From the NCBI RefSeq assembly GCF_003097135.1, contig NZ_QEQL01000001.1, positions 248,001-312,000 of the forward strand: a stretch of 64,000 bases of DNA, in the 5' to 3' direction. This stretch comes from Pseudomonas sp. URIL14HWK12:I12. Lineage in GTDB: Bacteria; Pseudomonadota; Gammaproteobacteria; Pseudomonadales; Pseudomonadaceae. Below the pieces are notes generated by a model. That model saw nothing but the letters and a program-made list of their open reading frames with translations, searched no databases and was not told where the DNA came from. The first letter of the stretch is position 1. Every line of letters begins with the position of its first letter. The translations under genes and the position numbers were made by a program. Shown here piece after piece: positions 25,389 to 34,914 of this stretch.

Positions 25389-26288
25389 AAGGCTTAGCAG
25401 CGACAGCACGGTGGAAATCAGGATCGTGCGTGAAACAACCCCGGCTTCACGTTGGTAATATTCCGCAAGCATAAAGGGCCCGGTGCCGGTGGGCAGCGCG
25501 CTGAGCAGCAGCGCTGCATGGGCCCACACCGGCGGCAGATGAAACACCCTGATGGCCAGAAATGCAGTGAGCGCAGGTTGCACTGCCAGCTTGATCACCA
25601 CTAATGGCCACGCACCTGCCTGTCGCCCCGGCTGTTTCTCGGCCAGAAACAGCCCCAATGATATAAGCGCGCAGGGCGTAGTGGCTGCAGCCAGCAGATC
25701 CAGCAAGTGCATCACCGGCGTAGCGAGCCCCAGCCCGGTGCAGGCCCAGGCGGCACCAAGCACGGGCGCTGCAACCAACGGGTTCTTCGCCAGCGCTTTG
25801 AGCACAGTGGCAACCGCCCGCCCCAGGTGCCGCTCCTGTTGCAGCCCTACCTCGATACACACCACAGCGACCGCAAACAGCACGCACACCACGATCAGCG
25901 TCGAGATCAACGCAGGCTCAAGGCCGGGCTCGCCCAGTACCAGCAGGCACAGGGGTATACCGATGTAGCCGGTATTGGCATAGGCCGCGCTGAGCCCGTC
26001 GATGCTGGCATCCACAAGAGGGTGGCCCATCCGCAACCGCCAGAGGAGGGTAAAGGCGAAAGTCAGCAGGCAACCGGCACTGAAAGCGATCACGAAGCCA
26101 GGTTGCCAGATCTGCGCCCACGTGCTGGTGGCAGTGACCTTGAACAGCAAGGCCGGCAAGCAGAGCCACACCACCATACGGTTGACTTCCGACGCTGCTG
26201 ATGGGCCCAGGCGATTGCTACGGCGGCACAGGTAGCCCAGCAGGATCAAAGCGAATATGGGCAGAATGACGGTAATGACGGTATGCAT
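25359..26288 (-). CDS. AEC family transporter (auxin efflux carrier/malonate type)
   Basis: A 309-residue permease with about ten membrane helices, opening MHTVITVILPIFALILLGYL and containing the family's helix-5 region SAAYANTGYIGIPL with the conserved N-x-G-x-x-G. C-terminal helices include TTPCALISLGLFLAEKQ and ALPTGTGPFMLAEYY. AEC proteins move organic anions such as malonate or malate. The start at 26288 is preferred over a longer frame whose leader lacks hydrophobicity. A LysR gene starts divergently 106 bases away and is the likely regulator. Confidence 0.85.
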   Translation of the reverse strand: MHTVITVILPIFALILLGYLCRRSNRLGPSAASEVNRMVVWLCLPALLFKVTATSTWAQIWQPGFVIAFSAGCLLTFAFTLLWRLRMGHPLVDASIDGLSAAYANTGYIGIPLCLLVLGEPGLEPALISTLIVVCVLFAVAVVCIEVGLQQERHLGRAVATVLKALAKNPLVAAPVLGAAWACTGLGLATPVMHLLDLLAAATTPCALISLGLFLAEKQPGRQAGAWPLVVIKLAVQPALTAFLAIRVFHLPPVWAHAALLLSALPTGTGPFMLAEYYQREAGVVSRTILISTVLSLLSLSVCLYWLGA

Positions 26289-26394
26289 GGAAAGCTCTGG
26301 GGCGAGGGTTTGAACGCCAGTGAGCCTAACGTTGACGAGCGATACCGTCCAATGCTTACTTGAGGCTCGATTCATTCCTTAGAGGTATCACTCA

Positions 26395-27300
26395 GTGGAA
26401 TTGAGGCAGGTGCGCTATTTCCTGGCAGTAGCAGAACACCTTCACTTCGGCCGCGCAGCTCAGAGCCTGCATGTGACGCAACCGCCGCTGAGCCGCCAGA
26501 TCGCGGCACTGGAGCAAGAGCTGGGCGTAATGCTGTTCGAGCGGCATTCGCGGGCTGTCAGGCTAACCGCAGCCGGCCAGAGCTTCGTTGATCAAGCGCG
26601 TGCGTTGGTCGGGGGCCTTGACCAGGCGGTCCGCGGTGCACAGGCCAGCGCCAGGGGAGAACGGGGCGAGCTTCGTATTGGCTTCACCTCCATGGCCGCG
26701 TGGGCCTTGTTGCCCGGGTTGCTCAAGCGCTACTGCGATCATTACCCCCAGGTGCAGGTCAATCTGAACGAAGTGCTTCCACGAGACCTGAATGCATTGG
26801 TATACGCCGGTGAAGTCGACCTCGCGTTGTCGATCCCCACGGCGGAGCCTACAGAGCTTGCCTATCACCCCCTGGCGCAGGAGCCGCTTTGCCTGGCATT
26901 GCCCTCCGATCACCGGCTGGCCAACGAGGAAGTGATAGCCCTGGCGCGACTGGCCGATGAGCCGTTCATAGGTTTCCCACGGGCCACAGCCCCTGCCTTG
27001 TACGAGGCGATCATCGCCTGCTGTGCACAGGCCGGTTTCGAGCCACGGGTGCGCATGCGTACCCATTTGCAACAGACGATCGTCAACCTGGTTGCCGCAG
27101 GGCTGGGTTGGGCATTGGTGCCCGAATCGATCAGCCGGCTGGCCTTGCCCGGTGTGAGCTTCAAGCGCGTCTCGTCGAGCCCGCTTATCACCTATGGTGC
27201 GTGCTGGGTAGCAGGCAACCGCCACCCCTGCCTGTTGAGCTTTCTGGCGCTGGCCGGTTTACCCGTGAACGGCCTTGAACAGCGCTTTGATAAGGTCTGA
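26395..27300 (+). CDS. LysR family transcriptional regulator
   Basis: A 301-residue LysR regulator. The winged HTH at the N-terminus reads RYFLAVAEHLHFGRAAQSLH then VTQPPLSRQIAALEQELGV, and the two-lobed effector-binding domain fills residues 90-295. The sequence is of the BenM/CatR/AlsR-like kind. A GTG start is needed to include the full HTH. It is divergent from the AEC transporter, whose expression it probably controls in response to the transported acid. The 3' end overlaps the convergent HPP gene by 42 bases. Confidence 0.88.
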   Translation: MELRQVRYFLAVAEHLHFGRAAQSLHVTQPPLSRQIAALEQELGVMLFERHSRAVRLTAAGQSFVDQARALVGGLDQAVRGAQASARGERGELRIGFTSMAAWALLPGLLKRYCDHYPQVQVNLNEVLPRDLNALVYAGEVDLALSIPTAEPTELAYHPLAQEPLCLALPSDHRLANEEVIALARLADEPFIGFPRATAPALYEAIIACCAQAGFEPRVRMRTHLQQTIVNLVAAGLGWALVPESISRLALPGVSFKRVSSSPLITYGACWVAGNRHPCLLSFLALAGLPVNGLEQRFDKV

Positions 27301-28389
27301 CTGTGTGATGATACCGACCAGCCGGCGTTTGGCGTCGATGATCGGGATGTGCCGATGGCCTGCTACTGAAAACACGGGCACCAGGTCCATCAGCAGGCGG
27401 TCGCTGCTGGCAACCCGTACATTACGGGTCATGATCTGGCCAACTTGGCTGTCGCCCCCGGGGGCCTTTGGGCGCAACAGCGAGCGCAAGCGCCAGGCCA
27501 CGCCTTCGTGTACGTCCATGTCCACTTGGCGCATGAAATCGGCCACGGTAACGATACCGACCAGGTGCCATTGGCTGTCGACTACCGGCAGGGCCTTGAC
27601 TCGGTGCTTGCGCATCAGGGCCCAAGCCGCCTGCAGCGCCGTATCGGTGCGCGCCACCACAGGGTCCGGCGTCATCACATCCTGGCATCGCAACACGCCC
27701 ATGGTGCGCTGGTAAGCCGCTGCTTCTGCCTGCTCCAGCAGGGCCTGAAGGTCATCCCGGGAAATGTCCAGCACCTGGTTATAACGCGCAAGCGCAGCGT
27801 CCAGATCGCTTTGCTGCAGCCTCGCTTCGGCGCTGGGTGGGCGTTGCCGATGGGGCCAGCGGTGACGGGTCAGATTGTTGTAAAGCAAGCCGGCAACCAC
27901 CATCAGTACGGAGTCCAACAGCACTGGGTGCAAGGCAATGCCGAAGTCGCTGGCCCCGGCCAGCACCATCAACAACGCCGCGGCCCCACCCGGTGGGTGC
28001 AGGCAGCGCAGCGCCATCATCACCACGATCGCCACGCCGACTGCCAGTGCGGCCGCCAGGGTAGCGTCGGGTATCCAGCGAGAGCAGGCAATGCCCACCA
28101 AGGCCGAGAGGGTGTTGCCGCCGATGACTGACCACGGCTGAGCAAGCGGGCTGGAGGGCAGCGCGAATACAAGCACGGCGCTGGCACCCAGCGGCGCTAC
28201 CAGCACCAGCGCCAGCAGGGGCGAGGTGTGGGCAGCCAGCCCCTGTGACCACCATGCTGCGCCAAGTGCAGCGAGCAGGATGCCCAGGGCTGCGCCGATG
28301 CTAGCGCGTAGCTTTTCCTTCGGTGTGATCGTGAGTGGGGCAGGTAGCAAAGCCTTGAGCCAGGCCAGGCTATCGGGGGTATGGGGCAT
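27259..28389 (-). CDS. HPP family membrane protein with two CBS domains
   Basis: A 376-residue protein. The first 175 residues form the HPP domain with four membrane helices and the name-giving CLHPPGGAAALLM. After a linker, two CBS motifs follow: DVMTPDPVVARTDTALQAAW...GIVTVADF and QIMTRNVRVASSDRLLMDL...LVGIITQSDLIK. HPP proteins have been linked to nitrite transport in chloroplasts and cyanobacteria; the CBS pair suggests control by adenine nucleotides. The start at 28389 has AAGG upstream. Single gene. Confidence 0.85.
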   Translation of the reverse strand: MPHTPDSLAWLKALLPAPLTITPKEKLRASIGAALGILLAALGAAWWSQGLAAHTSPLLALVLVAPLGASAVLVFALPSSPLAQPWSVIGGNTLSALVGIACSRWIPDATLAAALAVGVAIVVMMALRCLHPPGGAAALLMVLAGASDFGIALHPVLLDSVLMVVAGLLYNNLTRHRWPHRQRPPSAEARLQQSDLDAALARYNQVLDISRDDLQALLEQAEAAAYQRTMGVLRCQDVMTPDPVVARTDTALQAAWALMRKHRVKALPVVDSQWHLVGIVTVADFMRQVDMDVHEGVAWRLRSLLRPKAPGGDSQVGQIMTRNVRVASSDRLLMDLVPVFSVAGHRHIPIIDAKRRLVGIITQSDLIKALFKAVHG

Positions 28390-28583
28390 GGGGAACCTTG
28401 GCAGAAGAAGAATGAACGCCGGCATCGCCAGTGGGCTGGCTGTCAGGGCAGGGCGGTGCCATGTTAGCCCCGTGACCCGGTTGGGATAAATCCCTTGGCA
28501 CTACACAGCGCGATACAGTTGCGCGATGGGATGCTCTCGGTAACGAACCTATGCTTGGCGCGTTCAACCGCCAAGGAGCTCAC

Positions 28584-29147
28584 ATGCAACCGTTACCCCC
28601 CGTCAAGCGCGTAGTGACCGGCCACGATGCCATCGGCAAGGCCGTAATCACCGAACAGGGCCCCGCGCCCGCCCAGTTCCCTATACCGGCCGTCCCGGGC
28701 ATGCACTTTCAGGAGATCTGGAACACCGGTGCCCTGCCAGTGGCCCTGGACAATGCTGCCGACCCCACCTTGCGCCCACTGCAGCTGGCACCGATGCCCC
28801 ACAGCGGGCTCATTCGAGTGGTCGATATTCCGCCCGACAGCATCCAGAACCAAGCCAGCGATGAAGCCATCGCCGCAACCCTCGCCGCTGTCGGCGCACC
28901 CGCAGCCGAGCCGAACGGGCGCCACAAGCTGATGCATCGCACGCAAACCCTGGATTACGGCATCTTGGTGCAAGGGGAGCTCTGGCTGATGCTCGATGAC
29001 GAAGAAGTTCGCCTCAGCCCAGGCGACGTAGTCGTACAACGGGGTACTCGGCATGCCTGGAGCAACCGTACCGAGCAGGTGGCACGCATCGTATTCATTC
29101 TTCAAGATGGCTATTACGCAGAGGGGGTCACGCCGCGCCAGCCCTGA
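28584..29147 (+). CDS. Cupin domain protein
   Basis: A 187-residue protein with one conserved C-terminal cupin barrel: QTLDYGILVQGELWLMLDDE and then LSPGDVVVQRGTRHAWSN. The first cupin motif lacks the usual HxH histidine pair, although MHRT just before it and the later RHAWSN histidine remain, so metal binding is uncertain. The start has AAGGAG at good spacing. Related proteins are annotated only as cupins. Its last 20 bases overlap the convergent LysR gene. Confidence 0.8.
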   Translation: MQPLPPVKRVVTGHDAIGKAVITEQGPAPAQFPIPAVPGMHFQEIWNTGALPVALDNAADPTLRPLQLAPMPHSGLIRVVDIPPDSIQNQASDEAIAATLAAVGAPAAEPNGRHKLMHRTQTLDYGILVQGELWLMLDDEEVRLSPGDVVVQRGTRHAWSNRTEQVARIVFILQDGYYAEGVTPRQP

Positions 29148-30030
29148 TGTAATCGATGAATGCCCGCAGCGGGGCGGGCACCAGGCGCCTCCCGGGGTAG
29201 TAGAGAAAAGGCCCGGAAAATTCGAGCCACCAAGGTTCAAGCACCGGTACCAGCTCGCCCCGCTCGAAATAGGGTCTCAACCAATCTTCGAAGAGGAACA
29301 CCAACCCGGTGCCAGCCACCGCCATGTCCACGAGCAACTCGGTGGCACCGCCGATCTGCACCAGCAATGGCCCGCCGGGGTCGACATTTACCTCCACACC
29401 ATCACATTCGTATTCCCACGGCGGTTGGGTGCCGCTGGCGAAGCGCCCGCGCAGGCAGGCGTGCTGCAGCAATTCATCGGGGTGTTGCGGCACGCCGTGC
29501 CGTGCCAGATAGGCCGGCGCCGCGGCCGTGGCGTAGCGTTGCCGCCTCGGGCCGATGGGTACCGCGATCATGTCCTGCTCCAGTCGCTCCTCATAGCGGA
29601 TACCGGCGTCATGGCCGCTTTGCAGAATGTCGACGAAGCTGTCCTGGGCGGTGACTTCTACACGGATGTCGGGGTAGCGCGCGAGAAAACCGGGCAGTAC
29701 AGCGGGCAGCACCAGGCGGGCGGCCACTATCGGCACGTTCAGCCGCAGCGTACCGGCAGGGCGGTCGCGGAACCCATTGACCACATCCAGGGCGGCGTGC
29801 ACTTCGCTGAGCGCCGGCTCCAGGCGCAGCCGCAGGCTGGCACCGGCTTCGGTAAGCGCCACACTTCGCGTGGTGCGGTGCAACAGCCGTACGCCCAATT
29901 GCGCTTCCAGGCGGCGGACCGCGTCGCTTAAGCGAGAGGCGCTGTCGTTGCCTTGGCGTGCGGCGTCGCGAAAGCCACCGGCGCGGGCCACGGCGAGGAA
30001 AGCCTGAAGGTCGTTGAGATCGTTTGGCAT
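29128..30030 (-). CDS. LysR family transcriptional regulator
   Basis: A 300-residue LysR regulator. The HTH includes LQAFLAVARAGGFRDAARQG and LSDAVRRLEAQLGVRLLHRTTRSV, typical of the large CrgA/PA-type LysR branch. It is divergent from the aldo-keto reductase gene 99 bases away, which is its likeliest target; regulators of this branch often control an adjacent oxidoreductase. Confidence 0.87.
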   Translation of the reverse strand: MPNDLNDLQAFLAVARAGGFRDAARQGNDSASRLSDAVRRLEAQLGVRLLHRTTRSVALTEAGASLRLRLEPALSEVHAALDVVNGFRDRPAGTLRLNVPIVAARLVLPAVLPGFLARYPDIRVEVTAQDSFVDILQSGHDAGIRYEERLEQDMIAVPIGPRRQRYATAAAPAYLARHGVPQHPDELLQHACLRGRFASGTQPPWEYECDGVEVNVDPGGPLLVQIGGATELLVDMAVAGTGLVFLFEDWLRPYFERGELVPVLEPWWLEFSGPFLYYPGRRLVPAPLRAFIDYIRAGAA

Positions 30031-30129
30031 TGTTCTGAAAACCGGACGAGGTGTGCGAACTGTAGCGGATTGTCGTGCAGCGCGCCCACGCCTAACGTTG
30101 TGCGCATGCCCACATCACGGAGTTTCGCC

Positions 30130-31002
30130 ATGAGCCCACTCGAACACTGCCCTACCGCCCGCTTGGGTGATCGCGAGGTAAAGCGCCTTGGCTACGGTGC
30201 GATGCAACTGGCCGGCCCTGGGGTATTCGGGCCGCCGAAGGACCCCCAGGCCGCGCTGGCAGTGCTGCGCGAGGCCGTCGAGCTGGGTGTCGACCACATC
30301 GATACCTCGGATTTCTACGGCCCGCACATCACCAACCAATTGATCCGCCAGGCGCTGCATCCCTATCCCGACCACCTGACCCTCGTCACTAAAGTCAGTG
30401 CCCGGCGCGGGCCCGACGGCGCCTGGCTGCCGGCCATGAGCCCTGCTGAGCTGACCACCGCCGTCGAGGACAACCTTCGTAACCTTGGCCTCGAATACTT
30501 GGAGGTGGTCAACCTGCGCAGCATGCATGGGTTGCATGCCCCTGCCGAAGGCTCCCTTGAAGAGGCCCTGACCGCCTTGGCGCAATTGCGCGAACGTGGC
30601 TTGATCCGCCATTTGGGCGTGAGCAACGTGACCCCCACGCAAGTGGCCGAGGCACGCCGGTTAGTGCCGATCGTATGCGTGCAAAACGCCTATAACCTTG
30701 CCAACCGCCACGACGACGCACTGATCGATGCCCTCGCAAAGGACGGCATCGCTTATGTACCGTTTTTTCCCCTCGGCGGGTTCACGCCCTTGCAGTCAAA
30801 GGGGCTTGACCTCATCGCTGCGCAACTCGGCGCCACACCCATGCAGGTAGCGCTGGCCTGGCTACTGCAGCGTTCGCCCAACATCCTGCTGATCCCAGGC
30901 ACGTCCAACCCGGTGCATTTGCGGGAAAACCTGGCCGCGGCTCAGCTGACACTGCCACCCCCGGTAATCGCTCAACTCGACCAATGGAAGGCTTTGGCGT
31001 AG
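30130..31002 (+). CDS. Aldo/keto reductase
   Basis: A 290-residue NADPH-dependent aldo/keto reductase. Catalytic residues are visible in HIDTSDFYGPH (Asp and Tyr), TKVSARRG (Lys) and NLRSMHG (His). The C-terminal GTSNPVHLRENLAAA is the NADPH phosphate loop. GGAG lies seven bases before ATG 30130; the upstream in-frame extension is non-coding in character. It probably reduces a toxic aldehyde or ketone. Divergent from a LysR gene. A short hairpin with a T-rich loop (TTCGG/CCGAA) follows at about 31012-31026 and may end the transcript. Confidence 0.87.
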   Translation: MSPLEHCPTARLGDREVKRLGYGAMQLAGPGVFGPPKDPQAALAVLREAVELGVDHIDTSDFYGPHITNQLIRQALHPYPDHLTLVTKVSARRGPDGAWLPAMSPAELTTAVEDNLRNLGLEYLEVVNLRSMHGLHAPAEGSLEEALTALAQLRERGLIRHLGVSNVTPTQVAEARRLVPIVCVQNAYNLANRHDDALIDALAKDGIAYVPFFPLGGFTPLQSKGLDLIAAQLGATPMQVALAWLLQRSPNILLIPGTSNPVHLRENLAAAQLTLPPPVIAQLDQWKALA

Positions 31003-31028
31003 CCATTGGTATTCGGTTTTTCCGAACA

Positions 31029-31044
31029 GTTATATCGTTATAAC
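31029..31044. promoter_or_regulatory. Inverted repeat in the yeiH upstream region
   Basis: GTTATA-TCGT-TATAAC is a perfect AT-rich dyad 63 bases before the YeiH start, in an otherwise GC-rich context and followed by a T run. It could be a regulator site overlapping a promoter. Confidence 0.4.
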
Positions 31045-31106
31045 CCTTTTTTATTAGCCCGCAGCCGACGGTAACGTGGAATGGTCACTACAGAGGAGAC
31101 CGCTCC

Positions 31107-32084
31107 ATGTTCCCTGGTATTGTGCTTTGTCTGGCGCTGGCCGGCGCTGGCTATCTTCTGGCCCATCTACCTGGCCTTGCCAGCCTGGGCCTTAGCCCAT
31201 TGGTCTATGCGCTGCTGCTTGGCGTAGTGGTGGGCAATCTACCGCGCGTCGGTGGCAGGCCTGGGGTGCAGGCTGGCCTTGGGTTCTGTGCACGGCCGTT
31301 GCTGCGCCTGGGCGTGGTGTTGTTCGGCCTGCAACTGACCCTCAACCAAGTCTTTGCATTGGGTTTGCCTGCCATTGGGCTGGACCTGTTAGTGGTGTGC
31401 AGTGTGATGTTCATCGGTTACGCCGTGGGTACCCGGCTGCTGGGTTTGGCCCCGGACGTTGCCTTGCTTACCTGCGCTGGCAGCGCAATATGCGGCGCGG
31501 CAGCGGTGCTGGCGACGGAGTCGACCATCCGTGCCAGGCCTGCGGCGACGTCAATGGCGGTGGCTACAGTGGTGTTGTTCGGCTCCGCGGCCATGCTTGT
31601 GTACCCGCTGCTGTATCCGCTGAGCGGCTTGGGCGAGCCGCTGTTCGGGGTCTACATCGGCGCCACCGTGCACGAAGTGGCCCAGGTGGTCGCGGCCGGA
31701 GGAGCGGTAGGGCCGGATGCCCTGGCCAGTGCGGTGGTGGTCAAGCTGGTGCGGGTGATGTTGCTGGTGCCGTTCTTGTTGCTCGTTGGGCGCTGCTGGG
31801 CAGGCGGTGTGGAAGCGCCCGGCAAGCTTACGGTGCCATGGTTCGCCTTCGGCTTTGTGCTGATGGTGATCTTCAACAGCTATGTACCTATCCCCCCCAG
31901 CCTGCACAGCGGCTTGGCCCAGGCCGGCCAGTGGGCACTGGCCTTGGCCATGGCAGCGCTGGGCTACCAAACCCGCTTCGCCCTGCTCAAGGCGTTGGGC
32001 TGGCGGCCGTTCGCGCTGGCACTGATGCTGTTCGCCATGCTGACCCTGGGCGGCCTGCTCGTGGTGCGCACGTTCTTGGCGTGA
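31107..32084 (+). CDS. YeiH family (UPF0324) putative sulfate exporter
   Basis: A 325-residue membrane protein with about ten helices. The segments PLVYALLLGVVVGNLPR, CARPLLRLGVVLFGLQLTL, CAGSAICGAAAVLATE and YIGATVHEVAQVVAAGG are characteristic of the YeiH/UPF0324 family. Relatives are often tied to sulfur or taurine metabolism as putative sulfate exporters, though direct evidence is thin. The start has a GAGGAG ribosome site. It converges on the AlkA-like gene with a six-base gap. Confidence 0.87.
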   Translation: MFPGIVLCLALAGAGYLLAHLPGLASLGLSPLVYALLLGVVVGNLPRVGGRPGVQAGLGFCARPLLRLGVVLFGLQLTLNQVFALGLPAIGLDLLVVCSVMFIGYAVGTRLLGLAPDVALLTCAGSAICGAAAVLATESTIRARPAATSMAVATVVLFGSAAMLVYPLLYPLSGLGEPLFGVYIGATVHEVAQVVAAGGAVGPDALASAVVVKLVRVMLLVPFLLLVGRCWAGGVEAPGKLTVPWFAFGFVLMVIFNSYVPIPPSLHSGLAQAGQWALALAMAALGYQTRFALLKALGWRPFALALMLFAMLTLGGLLVVRTFLA

Positions 32085-32090
32085 GCCCAC

Positions 32091-33014
32091 TCAGCCACCG
32101 CGTGCGCCACCGGCGGCATCGGCGACCGCGTTCCACACATGCAGCGCGGCATACGCCCGCCACGGCCGCCACGCCTCGCTGCGGCCGCGCCACTGCGCGG
32201 GCTTGAGCAACTCGGGGTGTTGGCGCTGTATCTGCTGCAGCAGTATAAGGTCGGTGCCCGGCCAGGCATCGCTGTCGCCCCATGCACGCATTGCCACGTA
32301 TTCCACCGTCCAGGGGCCGATACCGGGCAATGCGAGCAGGGCGGCGCGCTGGTCGGGCAGGGGGGCCGCACCGCGCTCCAGCGGCAGGTTGCCTAGCGCT
32401 ACTTGTGCCGCCACCCCTTGCAGCGCCGCGACTCGCCGCCCGGGCATGCCGATGTGGTCGAGGTTGGCAGTGGCCAGCGCCTGTGGCTCTGGGCACACGG
32501 CGCTCAAGGCTCGGTTGACCACGCCCGGCACCGCGCCTGCAGCACGTTCGACCAGCCGGCCCATCAGAGTGGTGGCGGCTTTCACGCTGACCTGCTGGCC
32601 TACCACGGCTCGCACGAGTAGCTCGAACGCTGACCAAGCGCCGGCAACCCTAAGCCCGGGCGCCAAACGGCTAAGGGGGCCCAGCCAGGGGTCCTGGCCA
32701 AGGTGTGCATTGATCGGAGCGGGGTCAGCCTGCAGGTCGAACAGCCCGGCCGCCCTAGGTAGCCAGCTGTCCAAGTGCGCGGCGGCGGGGCCGTACGCGC
32801 GCAGCAACAGGCGCCCGGTGGCCAGCGGCGTTACCTGGAACTGCCCGGGCAGCCCCTCCCAGAGCAGGTTGCGCCAGTAGCCGTCCGCCAGGCTGGCCAG
32901 CTCCACGCCCGCGGTGGCCCGGCCATGCAGGAAGCGGATCAGCCGCGGCCAGTCCAACGGTGGGGTGTAGGGCAGTTCGCAGTCTTGCTGGGCGACACCG
33001 GCGACAATCTTCAT
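32091..33014 (-). CDS. AlkA-type DNA-3-methyladenine glycosylase II
   Basis: A 307-residue base-excision repair glycosylase that removes alkylated purines. The helix-hairpin-helix is LLALPGIGPWTVEYVAMRAW, followed by the catalytic aspartate in WPGTDLILLQQI; the region AFELLVRAVVGQQVSVKAA matches the family. The N-terminal PYTPPLDWPRLIRFLHGRA is the AlkA N-terminal domain. No ada gene is adjacent, unlike in many relatives. The start has GAGG upstream. Confidence 0.88.
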   Translation of the reverse strand: MKIVAGVAQQDCELPYTPPLDWPRLIRFLHGRATAGVELASLADGYWRNLLWEGLPGQFQVTPLATGRLLLRAYGPAAAHLDSWLPRAAGLFDLQADPAPINAHLGQDPWLGPLSRLAPGLRVAGAWSAFELLVRAVVGQQVSVKAATTLMGRLVERAAGAVPGVVNRALSAVCPEPQALATANLDHIGMPGRRVAALQGVAAQVALGNLPLERGAAPLPDQRAALLALPGIGPWTVEYVAMRAWGDSDAWPGTDLILLQQIQRQHPELLKPAQWRGRSEAWRPWRAYAALHVWNAVADAAGGARGG

Positions 33015-33123
33015 TCTCGAGCCTCACGCTGACCAAGCCCCAGCGTGCCTGAAGCCTCAGCCAGCGCAACCCGTTTATTGCACCTTCTTCATCGGCAAGG
33101 CCGCCCTATGTGTGGCCTGCGGC

Positions 33124-34743
33124 TCAAGGGGCTGCCTGGCACGTGAAACTCGGGGCCCGGTCGATGTCGCCACCCTGATACCTGGCCACCTGTGGCCAGG
33201 GGCAAAGGGGCCGCGTGCGGGTCAGCCGGTCGCCTTCATAGGCCGCTGCCACCAGAGTGGCTGGGGCCTGCCCGGCGCTGACCCAGGCGTCCAGCGAGGC
33301 GATCACATCGCTTTCGGGGGCACCTTGGGCAGGCGCTTTCCAATCGACCTGGCCGAACTCGTCCGGGCCGGTACCGCCAGAGCAATGGTCCATGCCCGGC
33401 ACTAGGTACAAGCGGCTGAACGCATCGGTGCTGCTGCTGCCCATCGTGGCTTGCAGCTTGCGGTAATAGTCCACAGAGCTTTGCGCGAAGATATTGGCAT
33501 CGCGCAGGCCATGGAACAGGATCAACTTGCCGCCCGCGCGCATGAATGGGCCCAGGTCGGGCTGGCTGGGTGCCAGCGGGGCATAGGCCGCCCGGGCCGC
33601 TTGCGCATCAGTGTCGAAGTCGAAGCTCGACCAGCGTTGGGCGCGCCAGCCTTGGCCCAGCACCAGAGCCAAGGGGCCTGGGCTTGCGTCGATGATGGAC
33701 GTGCCGGTGTCCAGGTGTGCGATGCGGGCCCGCGCGCCGCCCGCATTCTCTGCTCCAGCCGGAAAAACCGGGTAATAGCGTTCGCCACTGCGGGGGTTGA
33801 CCGGGCCGTTGCGCAACGCCACGAGCGCGTCAAGCTGCGGGCGGGTGAGGCACTGGTCAGTTTCGCTGCCTTGGCAAAGCAGCGGCTCAAGGTCGACCTC
33901 GCACCGTGAGGGGTCGTCGATCTGCCCGTCAGCCAGGCCGTCGCCGGCATCGCATTGCTTGAGCACCGCCGCCTCGATAGCAGGCAACTTGCCCGGCCCT
34001 ATGGCGGCCGCGGGCGAAGCCTGCGTTTTGGCGTAGCTGAAGCCCTGAAACAGCCCGACGCCGGCGAAATCGATACCGGGGGCGCCGGCCACGATGCCGT
34101 CGTAGTCGCTGGGGTAATTGAGCGCTTCGGTCATCGCCTCGAAGCCGCCGCTGGAGCAGCCCGCAAACAACGCGTAGCGTGGCGCCCGCTGGTAAAACGC
34201 CGCCGCGACCGCTTTGCCCAGCACGGTCATCTGGTGAACCGCCCGCTGATGGTAATTTTCTACCCGCTGTGAATGGCCGGCCATCTGGATGAAGCCGCTG
34301 TCGGCATGGGTGCCTACGTCGGTGTTCGCTACCGCGTAACCGCGGGTCAGGCCATTGGCCAGGGCACTGTAGACGATGCGCCCAGCGAAGCCACCGTTGC
34401 CGGTGCCAAGGAATCGCCCGTTCCAGGCGCTGCCAACCGGCAGCCACACTTCATGATTGATGCTTGCACCGAGTGCCGGTGTGGCGGTCAGGCGCACGCG
34501 GCAAAAAGGGATGCTGAAATTCGTTGGCACTGCGCGCAGCGTCGCAGCGCTGGCGGAGGCCACGAAATCGGCGGCCGCCACCTGCCCCTGTTCAAGCTTG
34601 AGCGAGGTGAGCGCCGCGCAGGCCTGAGCGTCGGCCAGCCAGGCCAGCTCTGGTGGCTGGGTGACGGCAACCTTGGCGCTGCTGGAAACACAGGCGATGG
34701 CCATGGCCATTGCAGCCAGCGCAGGAAGGGCAACGTGCTTCAT
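33124..34743 (-). CDS. Secreted tannase/feruloyl esterase family protein
   Basis: A 539-residue alpha/beta hydrolase with a signal peptide (MKHVALPALAAMAMAIACVS). It carries the CS-D-HC arrangement of tannases and feruloyl esterases: Cys196-Ser197 in GCSSGG, a catalytic Asp in LFHGLRDANI, and His-Cys in GMDHCSGG, where the two cysteines form a disulfide next to the triad. The substrate would be a plant phenolic ester such as a gallate or feruloyl ester, in the periplasm or outside. A divergent LysR gene sits 171 bases away and is the likely regulator. Confidence 0.86.
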   Translation of the reverse strand: MKHVALPALAAMAMAIACVSSSAKVAVTQPPELAWLADAQACAALTSLKLEQGQVAAADFVASASAATLRAVPTNFSIPFCRVRLTATPALGASINHEVWLPVGSAWNGRFLGTGNGGFAGRIVYSALANGLTRGYAVANTDVGTHADSGFIQMAGHSQRVENYHQRAVHQMTVLGKAVAAAFYQRAPRYALFAGCSSGGFEAMTEALNYPSDYDGIVAGAPGIDFAGVGLFQGFSYAKTQASPAAAIGPGKLPAIEAAVLKQCDAGDGLADGQIDDPSRCEVDLEPLLCQGSETDQCLTRPQLDALVALRNGPVNPRSGERYYPVFPAGAENAGGARARIAHLDTGTSIIDASPGPLALVLGQGWRAQRWSSFDFDTDAQAARAAYAPLAPSQPDLGPFMRAGGKLILFHGLRDANIFAQSSVDYYRKLQATMGSSSTDAFSRLYLVPGMDHCSGGTGPDEFGQVDWKAPAQGAPESDVIASLDAWVSAGQAPATLVAAAYEGDRLTRTRPLCPWPQVARYQGGDIDRAPSFTCQAAP

Positions 34744-34914
34744 CGATGCCCTCCGGCGGCGATCGAAACGAGGTGGGTAGCTAACCCTGAATCGGCGTGC
34801 TGCTGGGTTTCTTTAGGCACCTGTGGCGCTGCTGCGGCTGCCGGGCAGGGCATTGTGCATTTGCTCGGAAACCTAAAAAATGAGCGCCCCAAACGTGCCC
34901 GCGCCGAGACCTGA

